A stretch of DNA of 52,562 nucleotides. It comes from an uncultured Syntrophobacterales bacterium. Its GTDB lineage: Bacteria > Desulfobacterota > Syntrophia > Syntrophales > UBA5619. Numbering within the stretch: position 1 is the first letter of the stretch; the number at the start of each line of letters is the position of its first letter. Location of the stretch: NCBI GenBank assembly GCA_903928915.1, contig CAIYSL010000028.1, positions 1 to 52,562 on the forward strand, in the 5' to 3' direction. Below, in pieces: positions 16,007 through 23,438 of this stretch. The notes under the pieces were generated by a model, which did no database searches, was not told the DNA's origin, and worked only from the letters and a program-made list of their open reading frames with translations. Made by a program: the position numbers and the translations under genes.

Positions 16007-19000
16007 TCACGATGCGTACTTTCCGTAATCGCAGTGCAGGCAGCGGTTCGCCTCTGCGACTGCGACCCTGCGGGTGAACCCGAGTTCGGTTTCGTTGAAG
16101 CTGCCCTTCCGGCGCTCGTAGGCGAGCATGCCCTGCTCCCCGCGGGGTTCAACGGGGATCTCGTCGGGCGTATCGACCGGGATCGACGAGATCCCGGAAT
16201 CGCGGCGGACCGTTTCGATCATCACGCCGTCCCCGCCGAGGTACCGGTCGATCTCCATCGCAGCCCTGGCGCCGGTCCGCATGGCCCACACCACCGTGGC
16301 CTCGTCGCCGATGGCGTCGCCGCCGGCGAACACGCCGGGCCGGTCGGTGGCCATGGTCGATTTGTTGACCTTGATGGCGCCGCGTTCGGCTTTGACGCCC
16401 GTGGAGTCATCGGCGATGCCCGCAAGCTCCGCCGCCTGGCCGATCGCCGGGACGACGAAGTCGACCTTCAGGGAAAACTCGGTACCGTCGACCGGAACGG
16501 GGCGTCGTCGCCCGCTCCGGTCGAACTCTCCCAGCGAACAGCGGTTGCAGACGAGCTTTTCCACCTTCCCGTCGCCGGTGATCGCCTGCGGTGCGCAGAG
16601 GAAGTAGGGAACGACCCCCTCCTTGAAGGCCTCGTCGATCTCCTCCGGGTTCGCCGGCATCTCTTCGCGGGTCCGGCGATAGACCAGAGCCACCTCCTTG
16701 GCGCCCATCCTGAGCAGCGTGCGGGCCGCGTCGATCGCCGTATTGCCGCCGCCGATCACGGCGACGCGCTTCCCCTTGTAGGCGCTCTCGGTGAGGGCGC
16801 CCAGGTTGAGGTCGCGGAGGAACTCCAGCCCCGGCAGCACGCCCGGAAGGGTCTCCCCGTCGATACCGAGGGTGGTGCTCTTCTGGGTTCCGATGGCGAT
16901 GAACAGGGCCTTGAATCCCTGCTGGAACAGCTCGTCGACGGTGATGTCCCTGCCGATCTCCACGCCGCATTTGATCTCCACGCCGCGGGCCTTGATGTCC
17001 TCGACCTCCTGCGCGATGATCTCCCGCGGGAGGCGGTAGGCGGGGATGCCGTAGGAGAGCATCCCGCCCGGCACGGGCAGCTTCTCGTATATCGTCACCG
17101 GGTGGCCCTTGAGGGCGAGGAAATAGGCGGCGGTGAGCCCCGCCGGGCCGGCGCCGGCGACTGCGACAGGCTCTCCCTTGAGGAGCGGCTGGGCCGCCGC
17201 CTTCTTCGTCCGGCCGCCGTTTCCCCGGTAGTCGGTGATGAACCGTTTGATCGTCCGGATCGAGATCGGCTCGTCGATCTGCTCACGGCGGCACTTCGCT
17301 TCGCAGGGGTGCGTGCAGACGCGGCCGCAGATCCCCGGGAGCGGATTCTTCTCCATGATCAGTTCGTACGCCTCGTCGAACCGGCCCTGGCCGGCGAGGG
17401 TGACGTACCCGGGCACGTCGATGCCGACCGGGCAGGTGTGGGCGCAAGGGGCCTTGAACATCTGCCCGCAGACCGCCGCCGGGCAGCGCTTCTCCCGGAT
17501 GTGCGCTTCGTACTCGTGGCGGAAGTGGCGGATCGTGCTGAGCACGGGGTTCGGCGCGGTCTGACCGAGGCCGCACAGCGCGCTCCGCTTGATCACGTTG
17601 CCGAGACGCTCCAACTCTTCAATGTCGCCCTCCTTGCCGAGGCCGGCGGTGATCCGCTCGAGGATCTCGAGCATGCGCTTGGTGCCGATCCGGCAGGGGG
17701 GGCACTTGCCGCAGCTCTCCTCCTGCGTGAATTCGAGGAAGAAGCGGGCGGTGTCGACCATGCAGGTGTTCTCATCCATGACGACGAGCCCGCCGGAGCC
17801 CATGATGGCGCCGAGGTCCGTGAGCGCTTCGTAGTCGATCGGGACGTTGAGGTGCGCCTTCGGGATGCAGCCGCCGGAGGGTCCGCCGCACTGCACCGAC
17901 TTGAACTCCCTTCCGCCCGGAATGCCGCCGCCGATGTCGTAGATGATCTTGCCCATGGAGGTGCCCATGTCGACCTCCACCAGGCCGTTGTTGACGATCT
18001 TGCCGGTCAGGGAGAAGATCTTGGTGCCCTTGCTCTTCTCGGTTCCCATCGAGGCATACCAGGCCCCGCCCTTGCGGATGATCACCGGGATGGTGGCGAG
18101 GGTCTCGACGTTGTTCAGGACGGTGGGTTTTTCCCAGACGCCGGCGATCGCCGGGAAGGGGGGCCGTGGCCGCGGTTCGCCGCGCTTGCCTTCCACGGAG
18201 CGCATCAGGGCGGTCTCTTCGCCGCAGACGAAGGCGCCGGCGCCCATCATGATCTCGATGGTGAAGTTGAACCCGGTGCCGAGGATGTCCGTGCCGAGGA
18301 GGCCGTATGCGGTGGCCTGGTCGATGGCTTGGCTGACGCGTTCGATGGCGAGCGGATACTCGGCGCGGCAGTAGATGATCCCCTTGTCGGCGCCGATGGC
18401 CCGGGCGCCGATCGCCATGCCTTCGATGACGCTCTGCGGATCGCCTTCCAGCTGTGAGCGGTCCATGAACGCGCCCGGGTCGCCTTCGTCGGCGTTGCAC
18501 ATGATGTACTTCTGCTCGCCGGGAGCGGCCTTGCAGAACTGCCATTTGAGGCCGGTGGGGAAGCCCGCGCCGCCCCGGCCGCGGATGCCCGATTTCTTGA
18601 CCTCCTCGATGATCTGATCGGGGGTCATCTCGGTGAGCGCCTTGGCAAGGGCGGCCCAGCCGTCCATGGCGATGTACTCGTCGATGCTCTCGGGGTTGAT
18701 GATCCCGCAGTTTCCCCGGGTCACCTTGTGCTGGTGGCGGAAGAAGTCGATCTCGCTGAATACCGGCACCTGGCCCGCCACCGAGGGACGCTCGTACAGG
18801 TACTCCTGGGCGATGCGGCCTTTGAGCAGGTGCTCTTCGGTGATGCGGGCGACGGCTTTTTCCTCCAGGCGGCGGTAGAAGACGCCGCCGGGATATACGA
18901 CGACGACCGGCCCCTGGTCGCAGATGCCGTTGCACCCCGTGAGGACGACATTGACCTCGTCCTGGAGGTTGTGCTTGCGGATTTCCGCGAGGAACAGGTC

Positions 19001-19075
19001 GTGGATTTTGAGCGAGCCGGCGGCCACGCAGCCTGTGCCGCCGCAGATGAGAATCGTTGATCGGTAACGCTTCAT
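16007..19075 (-). CDS. hydB: HydB/HndC NADH-binding hydrogenase subunit fused to GltD/NfnB-like flavoprotein
   Basis: A 1022-residue fusion. Residues 1-100 form a thioredoxin-like 2Fe-2S domain (Cys 11/16 and 48/52). Residues about 120-450 form the NuoF-type FMN/NADH domain (RGRGGAGFPTGLKW at 166-178). The [4Fe-4S] site is CGKCPPC at 455-461 plus Cys501. Residues 530-615 form a GltD-type double cluster region (Cys 531/536/544/548 and 583/587/591/595). The FAD fold has GAGPAG at 641-646 and the NAD(P)H fold has GGGNTA at 775-780. A closing CLHC sits at 1012-1015. Plain HydB is about 600 residues and ends in a ferredoxin domain, replaced here by the flavoprotein. This offers FMN plus FAD in one chain and a second pyridine-nucleotide site, probably NADPH. 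GAGGAGG lies upstream of ATG 19075. Confidence 0.94.
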   Translation of the reverse strand: MKRYRSTILICGGTGCVAAGSLKIHDLFLAEIRKHNLQDEVNVVLTGCNGICDQGPVVVVYPGGVFYRRLEEKAVARITEEHLLKGRIAQEYLYERPSVAGQVPVFSEIDFFRHQHKVTRGNCGIINPESIDEYIAMDGWAALAKALTEMTPDQIIEEVKKSGIRGRGGAGFPTGLKWQFCKAAPGEQKYIMCNADEGDPGAFMDRSQLEGDPQSVIEGMAIGARAIGADKGIIYCRAEYPLAIERVSQAIDQATAYGLLGTDILGTGFNFTIEIMMGAGAFVCGEETALMRSVEGKRGEPRPRPPFPAIAGVWEKPTVLNNVETLATIPVIIRKGGAWYASMGTEKSKGTKIFSLTGKIVNNGLVEVDMGTSMGKIIYDIGGGIPGGREFKSVQCGGPSGGCIPKAHLNVPIDYEALTDLGAIMGSGGLVVMDENTCMVDTARFFLEFTQEESCGKCPPCRIGTKRMLEILERITAGLGKEGDIEELERLGNVIKRSALCGLGQTAPNPVLSTIRHFRHEYEAHIREKRCPAAVCGQMFKAPCAHTCPVGIDVPGYVTLAGQGRFDEAYELIMEKNPLPGICGRVCTHPCEAKCRREQIDEPISIRTIKRFITDYRGNGGRTKKAAAQPLLKGEPVAVAGAGPAGLTAAYFLALKGHPVTIYEKLPVPGGMLSYGIPAYRLPREIIAQEVEDIKARGVEIKCGVEIGRDITVDELFQQGFKALFIAIGTQKSTTLGIDGETLPGVLPGLEFLRDLNLGALTESAYKGKRVAVIGGGNTAIDAARTLLRMGAKEVALVYRRTREEMPANPEEIDEAFKEGVVPYFLCAPQAITGDGKVEKLVCNRCSLGEFDRSGRRRPVPVDGTEFSLKVDFVVPAIGQAAELAGIADDSTGVKAERGAIKVNKSTMATDRPGVFAGGDAIGDEATVVWAMRTGARAAMEIDRYLGGDGVMIETVRRDSGISSIPVDTPDEIPVEPRGEQGMLAYERRKGSFNETELGFTRRVAVAEANRCLHCDYGKYAS

Positions 19076-19102
19076 GATGAAGACCTCCTCGGGTGAGTCT
19101 GA

Positions 19103-19480
19103 CTATGCCTTGGGCGCATCGGCCAGCATGTATTTTTCGACGACGACGCCGCCGATCACGTGAGAATCGACGATCTCGTTCATGACCTCCGCCGTCACTT
19201 TCCCGTAGCGCACCTGGGGTTCGTCCTTGCGGATGACGGTGACGATCGGCTCGCGGTCACAGATGCCGATGCAGCCGCTCTGCCCGATTTCGATGTCGAG
19301 GTTCTTCTCCTCCGCCGCCTTCATCAGGGCTGCCATGGCGTTGCGGGCCCCCGAGGCGATGCCGCAGGTACCCATATGAACGATTACCTTGACATCCTTG
19401 TCGATGTCGGCGCGCATCGCCGTGGTCACCTTGACCTGCTCCTTTATCCTCTTGAGGTCTTCGATTTTCAGTTTGCCCAT
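19103..19480 (-). CDS. hndB: HndB-type 2Fe-2S thioredoxin-like ferredoxin
   Basis: A 125-residue protein. A basic helix (KIEDLKRIKEQVK) is followed by a thioredoxin-like 2Fe-2S fold with HMGTCGIASGARNA and GQSGCIGICDREP, giving Cys ligands in C…C and C-X3-C pairs. It matches HndB of NADP-reducing hydrogenases and TM-type small ferredoxins. It passes electrons between subunits in the cytoplasm. Its ATG overlaps the hydC stop (TAATG), with GGAGGTG upstream, so stoichiometric synthesis is likely. Confidence 0.92.
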   Translation of the reverse strand: MGKLKIEDLKRIKEQVKVTTAMRADIDKDVKVIVHMGTCGIASGARNAMAALMKAAEEKNLDIEIGQSGCIGICDREPIVTVIRKDEPQVRYGKVTAEVMNEIVDSHVIGGVVVEKYMLADAPKA

Positions 19481-20007
19481 TATTCAGCACCTCCGGCAAA
19501 TTTTTGCGAGTAGTTGCCCAGGATCTCCTTCACCTTCTTGGGGGTCACCTGGCGATGGACGTCGTCGTCGATCCGGACCACCGGGGCGAGGGCGCAGGCG
19601 CCCATGCAGCGGATCGAGCTCAGGGAGAATTCCCTGTCCGCGGTCGTGCCGCCGACTTCGATGTTCAGCTCCTTCTTGAGATCGTCCAGGACCTGCTGCC
19701 CTCCGCGCACGTAACAGGCGGTACCCATGCATGCGCATACCGAATGCCTTCCCTTCGGCACGACGGTGAAGAAGGAGTAGAACGTGACGATGCCGTACAC
19801 CTCACTCAGCGGCCGGTCGAGCCCCTTCGCCACCCGGTCCTGCACTTCCCGGGGCAGGTATCCGAAGATCTCCTGGGCCTTGTTGAGGGCGCGGATGACC
19901 GAACCGGTTTTCCCTTTGTACGCGGCAATCCACTTGTCGAGTTCGGCGAACTGCTCGGGGGTGAACTCGTCCGTGGTACCTGACGGAATTTGCTGCACCT
20001 TATCCAT
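19480..20007 (-). CDS. hydC: HydC/HndA, NuoE-type 2Fe-2S subunit
   Basis: A 175-residue subunit of the bifurcating/NAD(P)-linked hydrogenase. An N-terminal helical bundle (KTGSVIRALNKAQEIFGYLP) leads to the 2Fe-2S thioredoxin-like domain, with CACMGTAC near 95 and CMGAC near 137 as ligands. The length is typical of NuoE/HndA. I chose ATG 20007, since AGGAGG stands 10 bp before it but only 1 bp before the alternative ATG 20016. It overlaps hndB by one base. With HydB it forms the NAD(P)H-oxidising arm. Confidence 0.93.
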   Translation of the reverse strand: MDKVQQIPSGTTDEFTPEQFAELDKWIAAYKGKTGSVIRALNKAQEIFGYLPREVQDRVAKGLDRPLSEVYGIVTFYSFFTVVPKGRHSVCACMGTACYVRGGQQVLDDLKKELNIEVGGTTADREFSLSSIRCMGACALAPVVRIDDDVHRQVTPKKVKEILGNYSQKFAGGAE

Positions 20008-20072
20008 TCCTTCCATTCCTCCTTGTCCTCTGTATGAGAGTGGGGCTTCTGGTCGCGTCGCCCGGTTGTTGA

Positions 20073-20420
20073 TCAGCCTTCCGCCGCCTTGATGCCGGCG
20101 GCGTACAGTTTTCCGCAGATCTCGAAGGCGGGCATCCCCGTGCCGAGCAGGCAGATCCCCTTCTGTCTCGCCGTCGCGATCGTTTCGTCGGCGGGTTTGT
20201 GATCGGAAACGATCACGATGGCCCCGACGTCCTTCAGCGATGCCACGGCGAGGATGTTCGTATGGGTCTGCATGGTTACCCAGACGCAGTCCTTGCCGGC
20301 GTTGGCGATCACATCGCTGAGCAGGTCCGAGGCATAGCCGAAGGCAGCCTCCACCGTCCCGTCGGCGGGCGGGGCGAACACCGTCAGACCGTATGCGTCG
20401 ATCATTTCGCTAAGGTTCAT
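20073..20420 (-). CDS. DRTGG-domain protein (second of two in the operon)
   Basis: A 115-residue single-domain alpha/beta protein. GYASDLLSDVIANAG, NILAVASLKDV and ADETIATARQKGI match the DRTGG fold found in HPr kinase, phosphotransacetylase and hydrogenase clusters. It has clear similarity to the protein at 22189-22572. There are no catalytic motifs, and the family's function is unknown. GGAGGGAGCG precedes ATG 20420, and the gene overlaps the end of the preceding Fe-S protein by 11 bp. Its place just before hydCB suggests a regulatory or ligand-sensing role for the hydrogenase. Confidence 0.82.
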   Translation of the reverse strand: MNLSEMIDAYGLTVFAPPADGTVEAAFGYASDLLSDVIANAGKDCVWVTMQTHTNILAVASLKDVGAIVIVSDHKPADETIATARQKGICLLGTGMPAFEICGKLYAAGIKAAEG

Positions 20421-21750
20421 CGCTCCCTCCCTTATTCTGCATGACGTTTGGCAGTTTCTTGGCGAGAGAAAAGATTTCTCCGGCCAGACAGCGCACCCGC
20501 TCGCGCAGGTCGAACAGGCAGTCCATCCGCATCATGTGGCCCGCGACGACGTCCTCGGCAAAGGCGCGGCAGGTGGGGCAGCCGCAGGAGCCGCAGTCTA
20601 TTCCCGGCAGTTCGGCGCGGATCTTTTCGATCTCCTGGAAGGTCTTCATCGCTTCCCGCACATCCGATGCGAGCGAGATGACCGGACGGGCCTGAATTTT
20701 CTCGGGAAGGAAATAGTGCTCCTGGGGAATTGCGGCCTGGGCCCTGGCGAACTGTTCGCGGTTTCCTTCCCCGCTCGCTTCGGAGACGATGTCCAGTTTG
20801 AGTTTGGCGATGAAGGGATTCTCCGCGGTGAGCACCCCGCCGACGCACCCGCAGACGCAGGCCTGCGCCTCCAGGAAGTGGATGTTCTGAAATCCGCCGT
20901 TTTCGATTTTCTCCAGCACCCGCGATACCTGGTGGATGCCGTCGACGGCGAGACGGTTTACGATCTTCAGGGCGTCGATCTCCCCCTCGCGCCGGCCCCA
21001 GCCGAGTCCGTACCGCGACGCCGACTGGAGGGTGGTCATCCCCGGGGGGATCTTGTCGAAGTTCGTCTTGATGTGGTTGACCATGTCGCGGATGGCGATC
21101 ACTCCGTTGACGGAGGAATGGGCGGCGCCGATCGGCTGTTTGACGACGGTCACCTTCGCGGGGCAGGGGGCGATGAAGAAGACCCCGATCTCTTCGGGCG
21201 GTATCCCCAGTTCACGCGTCGTCGCCTCCCTGACGTACCGGGCGGTAATCTCCATCGGCGACTGCAGCGGAATGATGTTCCCGACGAGCCCGGGAAAGCG
21301 AACCTGGATCAGGCGGATGACCGCCGGGCACGCCGAGGAGATGGCGGGCCGGGGCATGCGGCCGCCGGAGGAATTGAAATAATCGGTTATTGCCTGCGAG
21401 ACGAGGTCCGCGCCGAAACCGACTTCGAGGACCCGGTCGAACCCCAGAAACAGAAACCCGGCGAGGACCTTCTCGATGGTGTACCGCCGCGAGAACTGGC
21501 TTGCGAAAGAGGGGGCGGGGAGGGCGATCTTGTATTTGAATTTGTCGAGTTCGCTGAGCTCTTCGGTTACGGCGATCTTGGCGTTGTTGGGGCAGGTGCG
21601 GATACATTCGCCGCAGTCGATGCAGCGTTCGCTGATGATCGTGGCCTTGCCGTCACGGACCCGGATCGCTTCGGTCGGGCAGGTACGGATGCAATGGGTG
21701 CACCCCTTGCATTCCTTGTCGAGCAGCCTGACCGAGTGGAAGTAGTTCAT
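20410..21750 (-). CDS. [FeFe]-hydrogenase-like Fe-S protein with degenerate H-cluster motifs
   Basis: A 446-residue soluble protein. An N-terminal 2[4Fe-4S] ferredoxin has Cys 14/17/20/24 and 43/46/49/53. The hydrogenase large-subunit fold follows with altered motifs: SSACPAV for L1, APCPAK for L2 and EAQACVCGCVGG for L3. A C-terminal [4Fe-4S] module CGSCGCPTC is near residue 395. This is the architecture of putative sensory or group-D homologues of TM1421 type. H2 turnover is doubtful; sensing of H2 or redox state is a reasonable inference. The start at ATG 21750 has no clear ribosome site and lies 4 bp after the ATPase gene, so coupling is likely. Confidence 0.88.
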   Translation of the reverse strand: MNYFHSVRLLDKECKGCTHCIRTCPTEAIRVRDGKATIISERCIDCGECIRTCPNNAKIAVTEELSELDKFKYKIALPAPSFASQFSRRYTIEKVLAGFLFLGFDRVLEVGFGADLVSQAITDYFNSSGGRMPRPAISSACPAVIRLIQVRFPGLVGNIIPLQSPMEITARYVREATTRELGIPPEEIGVFFIAPCPAKVTVVKQPIGAAHSSVNGVIAIRDMVNHIKTNFDKIPPGMTTLQSASRYGLGWGRREGEIDALKIVNRLAVDGIHQVSRVLEKIENGGFQNIHFLEAQACVCGCVGGVLTAENPFIAKLKLDIVSEASGEGNREQFARAQAAIPQEHYFLPEKIQARPVISLASDVREAMKTFQEIEKIRAELPGIDCGSCGCPTCRAFAEDVVAGHMMRMDCLFDLRERVRCLAGEIFSLAKKLPNVMQNKGGSDEP

Positions 21751-21754
21751 CGTG

Positions 21755-22192
21755 TCATGTAAGCCTGAATTTCATCTTCACCGTGGTGCCTATGCCGACG
21801 GTCGATTCGACGACCATTTCATCGGCGGCCTTTTTCATGTTCGGGAGCCCCAGTCCTGCGCCGAACCCCATCTCGCGGATGAGGGGAGTGGCGGTCGAGA
21901 AGCCCTCCTGGAGGGCCTGTTCGATGTCCGGGATGCCGGGTCCGATATCGACGGCGGTGATGCTGATCTCGCCGGGTACGATGTCTACCAGCAGTTTTCC
22001 CGTTGCCGCGTAGGCAACGATGTTCATCTCGGATTCGTAGCTGGCAATCGCTATCCGTTTTATCGTCTCGTACTCGATGCCGAGCCGCTTCAACACATTC
22101 TTTATCCGGCTCGAGGCGCCTCCCGCACTGCTGAAGTCCCCCCCCTGAACGGGGTACTCGAGGTGCATCTGCGTGCCGTTGGTATCGTTCAA
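21755..22192 (-). CDS. anti-sigma-factor-like GHKL ATPase
   Basis: A 145-residue protein of the RsbW/SpoIIAB fold. It has N-box SYESEMNIVAYA, G1 DIGPGIPD and a G-rich lid MGFGAGLGLPNMK. There is no kinase dimer domain or membrane part. The frame opens with TTG 22192 overlapping the stop of the upstream DRTGG gene (TTGA); a later ATG at 22168 lacks a ribosome site. RsbW-type proteins bind and phosphorylate small partners. The DRTGG proteins or the Fe-S protein could be such partners, but no anti-anti-sigma (STAS) gene is present. Confidence 0.85.
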   Translation of the reverse strand: MNDTNGTQMHLEYPVQGGDFSSAGGASSRIKNVLKRLGIEYETIKRIAIASYESEMNIVAYAATGKLLVDIVPGEISITAVDIGPGIPDIEQALQEGFSTATPLIREMGFGAGLGLPNMKKAADEMVVESTVGIGTTVKMKFRLT

Positions 22193-22572
22193 CCGGGCGC
22201 GTTCTCCCCTTGGACGTCGTTGAGCTTCAGGTCATGCAGGATGCCGCAGCACTTGTACATCGTATGCGGCGTGCTCATGATCGTGATGCCGCATTTTCGA
22301 GCAAGCTCCACCGTGTCGGGTGTCGGCTTCTTGTCGCGCAGGAAAACGATCAGGCGGATATCGACGAGTTCGGATGTACGGATTACCTGGGGATTGGCCA
22401 GTCCCGTGAGGAGGATGATCCCGCGGTTACGCTGGCAGGAGTGGTTCATCATGGCGAGCAGCTCGCTCATCATGTCGCAGGCGCATACCGTGTCGTAACC
22501 GGTATCCGGCTCTGCACCGCCATCGTATATCGTTGCTGCGGAAAGCTTTTTCTGGAGCTGGCTTTTGGTCAT
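22189..22572 (-). CDS. DRTGG-like protein, first gene of hydrogenase operon
   Basis: A 127-residue protein paralogous to the one at 20073-20420. It shares the pattern (A/C)CDMMSELL, NPQVIRTSELVDI, KPTPDTVELARKCGI and a final helix. Five cysteines are present (two in TVCACD, one in HSC, two in YKCC), more than in its paralogue. ATG 22572 begins the conserved part; upstream extension in frame looks non-coding. The ribosome site is weak (CCAGAG). The gene stop is overlapped by the TTG of the ATPase. Function unknown; it probably senses a ligand or forms a protein switch with the adjacent ATPase. Confidence 0.78.
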   Translation of the reverse strand: MTKSQLQKKLSAATIYDGGAEPDTGYDTVCACDMMSELLAMMNHSCQRNRGIILLTGLANPQVIRTSELVDIRLIVFLRDKKPTPDTVELARKCGITIMSTPHTMYKCCGILHDLKLNDVQGENAPG

Positions 22573-22822
22573 CTCTGGACATGCACAAGAATGCGACGAG
22601 ATAGGGGCCCTTGACCTTGCAAGCGGCGTCAAGGCCCGTCGCCCCCGAGGATCTGATCGAGAGTGCCGGCTTGCCGAATGAAGTATCACGTATTCGGGCG
22701 ACACGGGCCCTATCTTTCGTATTCACTGCCCTTACACACTCCGACCATGAAGCTCGGCTTCGCTGGTTCAGGCCGGCGGTATGCTCAAGCCCCTGCGGGC
22801 TTTACGGTGCCAATGATTCTAC
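22573..22822 (-). other. hairpin-rich leader of the hydrogenase operon
   Basis: About 250 nt separate the predicted sigma-54 start (near 22822) from the first gene. Visible stems are 22605-22615 with 22628-22637 (10 bp and one bulge), 22674-22679 with 22692-22697 (CCGAAT/ATTCGG), and 22787-22792 with 22797-22802 (AAGCCC/GGGCTT). No protein frame here has a ribosome site. It may be a structured regulatory RNA leader; I cannot match it to a known riboswitch. Confidence 0.4.
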
Positions 22823-22832
22823 GGGAGAGAGA

Positions 22833-22847
22833 GCAAGGAAGATGCCA
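22833..22847 (-). promoter_or_regulatory. sigma-54 (RpoN) promoter of the hydrogenase operon
   Basis: On the minus strand, TGGCAT-N5-TTGC (22847-22842 and 22836-22833) fits the -24/-12 consensus TGGCAC-N5-TTGC at all but one base, with the essential GG and GC ten bases apart. Just upstream lie CCCCTG/CAGGGG (22850-22874), GGACCGGTCC (22860-22869) and ATGAC-N5-GTCAT (22880-22894), possible activator sites. Confidence 0.65.
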
Positions 22848-22894
22848 ACCCCCTGAATCGGACCGGTCCAGGGGCTGATATGACCGCCAGTCAT

Positions 22895-23438
22895 GGTTGT
22901 ATCCTCAGTCTAAGCATACAATAACGAATAGTTGCATGAGATGACTGACCAGGTGGAAAGTTGTTGAATGGATTGGTCTATGCATTGCTCAGGGCAGAGG
23001 GAGGCCGGGAAGAGATAAAAGAGTGCTGTTGGCGCACGGATATTCGAGGTGAGAGGATTAATTAAGCTAAACTTTCAAGTGACTCAGCCTTTTCGTGCGG
23101 ATGATGAACATGGTGTGCAATATTGGCACTTGTGTTAAATAAAGAAACACCTCTCGGCTCGTCGCTGTATAAAAGGTGATCAGTTAAGCACATTCTTATC
23201 GATTTGTTATCGGCTGTTAATTAACCATCCCCGGGCGAGGTATGGCGACAAACAAGCCTGCGGTCGGCGCGCTCATTGATCGTAGCCTCGGGTATCACCG
23301 ATTCTGTCGCATGAACCGTACCGCGGCGAAGTCCGTCGCGGTACAGGGGGATGTGAAAATAAGTAGACATACCGATTCAATTGTATTATGCGACAAAAAA
23401 AAATTGTATCCATCACTGGGGTTTATGACGAGGGGGCA
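22895..23438. other. AT-rich spacer between hydrogenase operon and aminotransferase
   Basis: About 540 bp without a convincing gene. Bases 23041-23220 contain 71 G/C of 180 (39 percent), against clearly GC-rich flanks. It holds GTTAATTAAC (23216-23225), GTGTT-N9-AACAC (23132-23150) and an 8-bp stem GTACCGCG/CGCGGTAC (23318-23344). A frame at 23242-23442 looks random. It could be a promoter/regulatory region for the gene at 23439 or remains of foreign DNA. Confidence 0.4.

Noticed and set aside
16034-18457. 807-codon open frame on the plus strand
   Set aside because: Antisense to the well-supported hydB fusion; composition is low-complexity Asp/Gly/Arg and no family is recognisable.
20073-22572. 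The two DRTGG proteins as HPr kinase or phosphotransacetylase genes
   Set aside because: Both consist only of the single accessory-type domain; no Walker motif or catalytic domain is present.
23124-23138. TGGCAC-N5-TTAA as a sigma-54 promoter on the plus strand
   Set aside because: The -12 element lacks the essential GC, and the nearest gene start is 300 bp away.
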